Assembly: GCF_000332315.1 (NCBI RefSeq)
Contig: NZ_KB235933.1
Span: 683,992 to 747,991, forward strand
Length of the DNA stretch: 64,000 bases
Direction of reading: 5' to 3'
Origin: Prochlorothrix hollandica PCC 9006 = CALU 1027
Lineage (GTDB): Bacteria; Cyanobacteriota; Cyanobacteriia; Prochlorotrichales; Prochlorotrichaceae
Shown here: positions 62,763 to 64,000 of the stretch, piece by piece
Numbering within the stretch: position 1 is the first letter of the stretch
How the letters are laid out: every line of letters starts with the position of its first letter
The notes under the pieces: generated by a model
The model's database searches: none
Told to the model about the DNA's origin: nothing
Seen by the model: the letters and a program-made list of their open reading frames with translations, nothing else
Translations under genes and position numbers: made by a program

Positions 62763-63887
62763 ATGCAGTCTGCCAATACTCCCCAAACACCCGATCGCCC
62801 CAACGCCTCCGATCGCCCTGCAACCCTATCCCTCCACTGTGTTAATACCGCCAACTTCCCCCAAATTCTCAACCAATTGGGGTTATCCCTGGTGGTGTCC
62901 ACCTACCAAGCTGGCAAAGTCATCCTGATCCGCGCCGATGGGGACTCCCTCAATGCCCACTTTCGCCCCTTTAGCCGACCCATGGGGCTGGTGGCCAACC
63001 TGACCCGCATGGCCGTGGGGACCAAAAACGCGGTGGTGGAACTGTATAACATGCCGGCGGTGGGCCAGAAGCTGGAACCCAAGGGCAAACATGATGCCTG
63101 CTATATTCCCCGCAATCGCCATGTGACGGGGGATATTGATGTCCATGAGATGGCCTGGGGGGGGGATGACCTGTGGGTGGTTAATACGGCCTTTTCTTGC
63201 CTCTGTACCCTGGAACCGGCCTATAGCTTCACGCCCCACTGGCGACCGCCGTTTATTAGTGCTTTGGCCCCGGACGATCGCTGTCACCTCAATGGCTTGG
63301 CGATGGTGGACGATCGCCCCCGTTATGTCACGGCCCTCGGCACCAGCGACAGCCCCCAAGGATGGCGCACCACCAAGGCCACGGGGGGCGTGCTGCTGGA
63401 TGTCCCCAGCGGTGGGGAGGTGTGCCGAGGACTGTCGATGCCCCATTCTCCCCGCTGGTATGCCGATCGCCTCTGGGTGTTGGAGTCGGGCCAGGGCAGC
63501 TTAGCCACCGTGGATCTGGCCACGGGAGCCGTGGAGACTGTGGTTCAGTTCCCAGGGTTCACGCGGGGCTTGGCGTTTTATGGCAATTTGGCCTTTGTGG
63601 GGCTATCCCAGGTGCGGGAAACGGCCATCTTTGGGGAGCTACCCCTGACCCAACGGCTGACGGAGCGCACCTGTGGGGTGTGGGTGGTGCAGATCCAAAC
63701 GGGGGAAACCATTGCCTTTCTGCGCTTTGAGTCGGGGGTGGAGGAGGTGTTTGCGGTGGAGGTGCTGCCCCAGATCCGATTCCCTGAGATTTTGGAAGAG
63801 GATCAGGAGCAACTATCCACTTCTTTCGCCCTCCCCGATGCGGCCTTAAAAGAGGTGGCCGCAAAACATGGGTCCGGAACAGATTGA
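62763..63887 (+). CDS. TIGR03032 family protein
   Basis: The protein has 374 residues. The N-terminal motif LSLVVSTYQAGKVILIR, MAVGTKNAVVELYNMP, HDACYIPRNRHVTGDIDVHE and LSMPHSPRWYADRLWVLESG match the TIGR03032/DUF4915 family, proteins with a predicted beta-propeller-like fold. The function is not known to me. The stop TGA (63885-63887) is part of the TGACATGC end of an IS200/IS605-like mini-element, so the C-terminus may have been set by the insertion. Confidence 0.85.
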   Translation: MQSANTPQTPDRPNASDRPATLSLHCVNTANFPQILNQLGLSLVVSTYQAGKVILIRADGDSLNAHFRPFSRPMGLVANLTRMAVGTKNAVVELYNMPAVGQKLEPKGKHDACYIPRNRHVTGDIDVHEMAWGGDDLWVVNTAFSCLCTLEPAYSFTPHWRPPFISALAPDDRCHLNGLAMVDDRPRYVTALGTSDSPQGWRTTKATGGVLLDVPSGGEVCRGLSMPHSPRWYADRLWVLESGQGSLATVDLATGAVETVVQFPGFTRGLAFYGNLAFVGLSQVRETAIFGELPLTQRLTERTCGVWVVQIQTGETIAFLRFESGVEEVFAVEVLPQIRFPEILEEDQEQLSTSFALPDAALKEVAAKHGSGTD

Positions 63888-64000
63888 CATGCTCCCCGAC
63901 CTAAAGGTGCGGGGATTCTCCGACTAGGCGAATAGTCCAAGCTATTCGCTGTACGGCTGGCTAGACAAAGCAGTCGGATTGCCAGAATACTGGTCTTACG
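63885..64000. mobile_element. IS200/IS605-like mini-element, copy 2, cut by the window end
   Basis: The sequence from TGACATGCTCCCCGACC to the window edge matches the left part of the copy at 54654 with only one change seen (CTATTCGC versus CTGTTCGC). It begins exactly at the stop codon of the TIGR03032 gene. Whether a transposase gene follows is not visible. Confidence 0.7.

Overview
The window is a piece of a cyanobacterial chromosome. The evidence is the very dense HIP1 octamer (GCGATCGC), the gene content (an fbp/tal/zwf/opcA block, a PAP/fibrillin protein, a P-II protein with the cyanobacterial sequence, cyanoexosortase, UPF0182, DUF1824, DUF4912) and the many short palindromic and tandem repeats between genes. 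Base composition is fairly GC-rich except in part of the CRISPR locus. I do not assign a species.

Layout. 1-10 kb: small membrane protein, DUF4912 protein, a phospholipase-D-like lipoprotein carrying an EF-hand, a lytic transglycosylase, a MoaB-like protein and SbcC. 10.1-25.4 kb: a type III-D-like CRISPR-Cas effector locus. Twelve genes lie on the minus strand in one apparent transcript: Csx3-AAA ring nuclease, a CARF/PD-(D/E)XK protein, HD-less Cas10 with intact GGDD, Cas7, Csx10 (Cas5), a small helical protein, a Csm6-like CARF-HEPN protein, Cas7, Cas7, a Csx19-like protein, a TIGR03986-like RAMP and an unrecognised protein. A WYL/TIGR03985-like regulator is divergently transcribed. There is no CRISPR array, cas1, cas2 or cas6 in the window. 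25.7-30.7 kb: aldehyde dehydrogenase, potassium channel, cyanoexosortase and its partner. 30.8-37.5 kb: fructose bisphosphatase, transaldolase, glucose-6-phosphate dehydrogenase and OpcA (sugar phosphate and oxidative pentose phosphate metabolism). 37.9-39.7 kb: rpsP, KH protein, phoH. 39.7-49.4 kb: fibrillin, spermidine synthase, PilT (apparent N-terminal frameshift), glutamyl-tRNA synthetase, DUF1824 and UPF0182 membrane protein. 49.5-51 kb: a patch of intact and broken toxin-antitoxin-like genes. 51.1-54.3 kb: a two-gene P-loop ATPase/TPR unit of unknown role. 54.6-64 kb: an IS200/IS605-like mini-element, Mrp, a polytopic membrane protein, P-II, a GAF histidine kinase, a receiver protein, MoaC, tRNA-Arg(ACG) and a TIGR03032-type protein whose stop codon coincides with a second copy of the mini-element.

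How the genes work together. In the CRISPR locus, Cas10 should make cyclic oligoadenylate when the Cas7/Csx10 backbone binds target RNA. Two CARF proteins are candidate receivers of that signal and Csx3 is the candidate off-switch. The WYL protein is the candidate transcriptional regulator. The main candidates for something not well described are this locus (two unplaced subunits, and a CARF nuclease domain lacking its canonical ExK), the ATPase/TPR pair, and the abundance of roughly 14-bp tandem arrays between genes.
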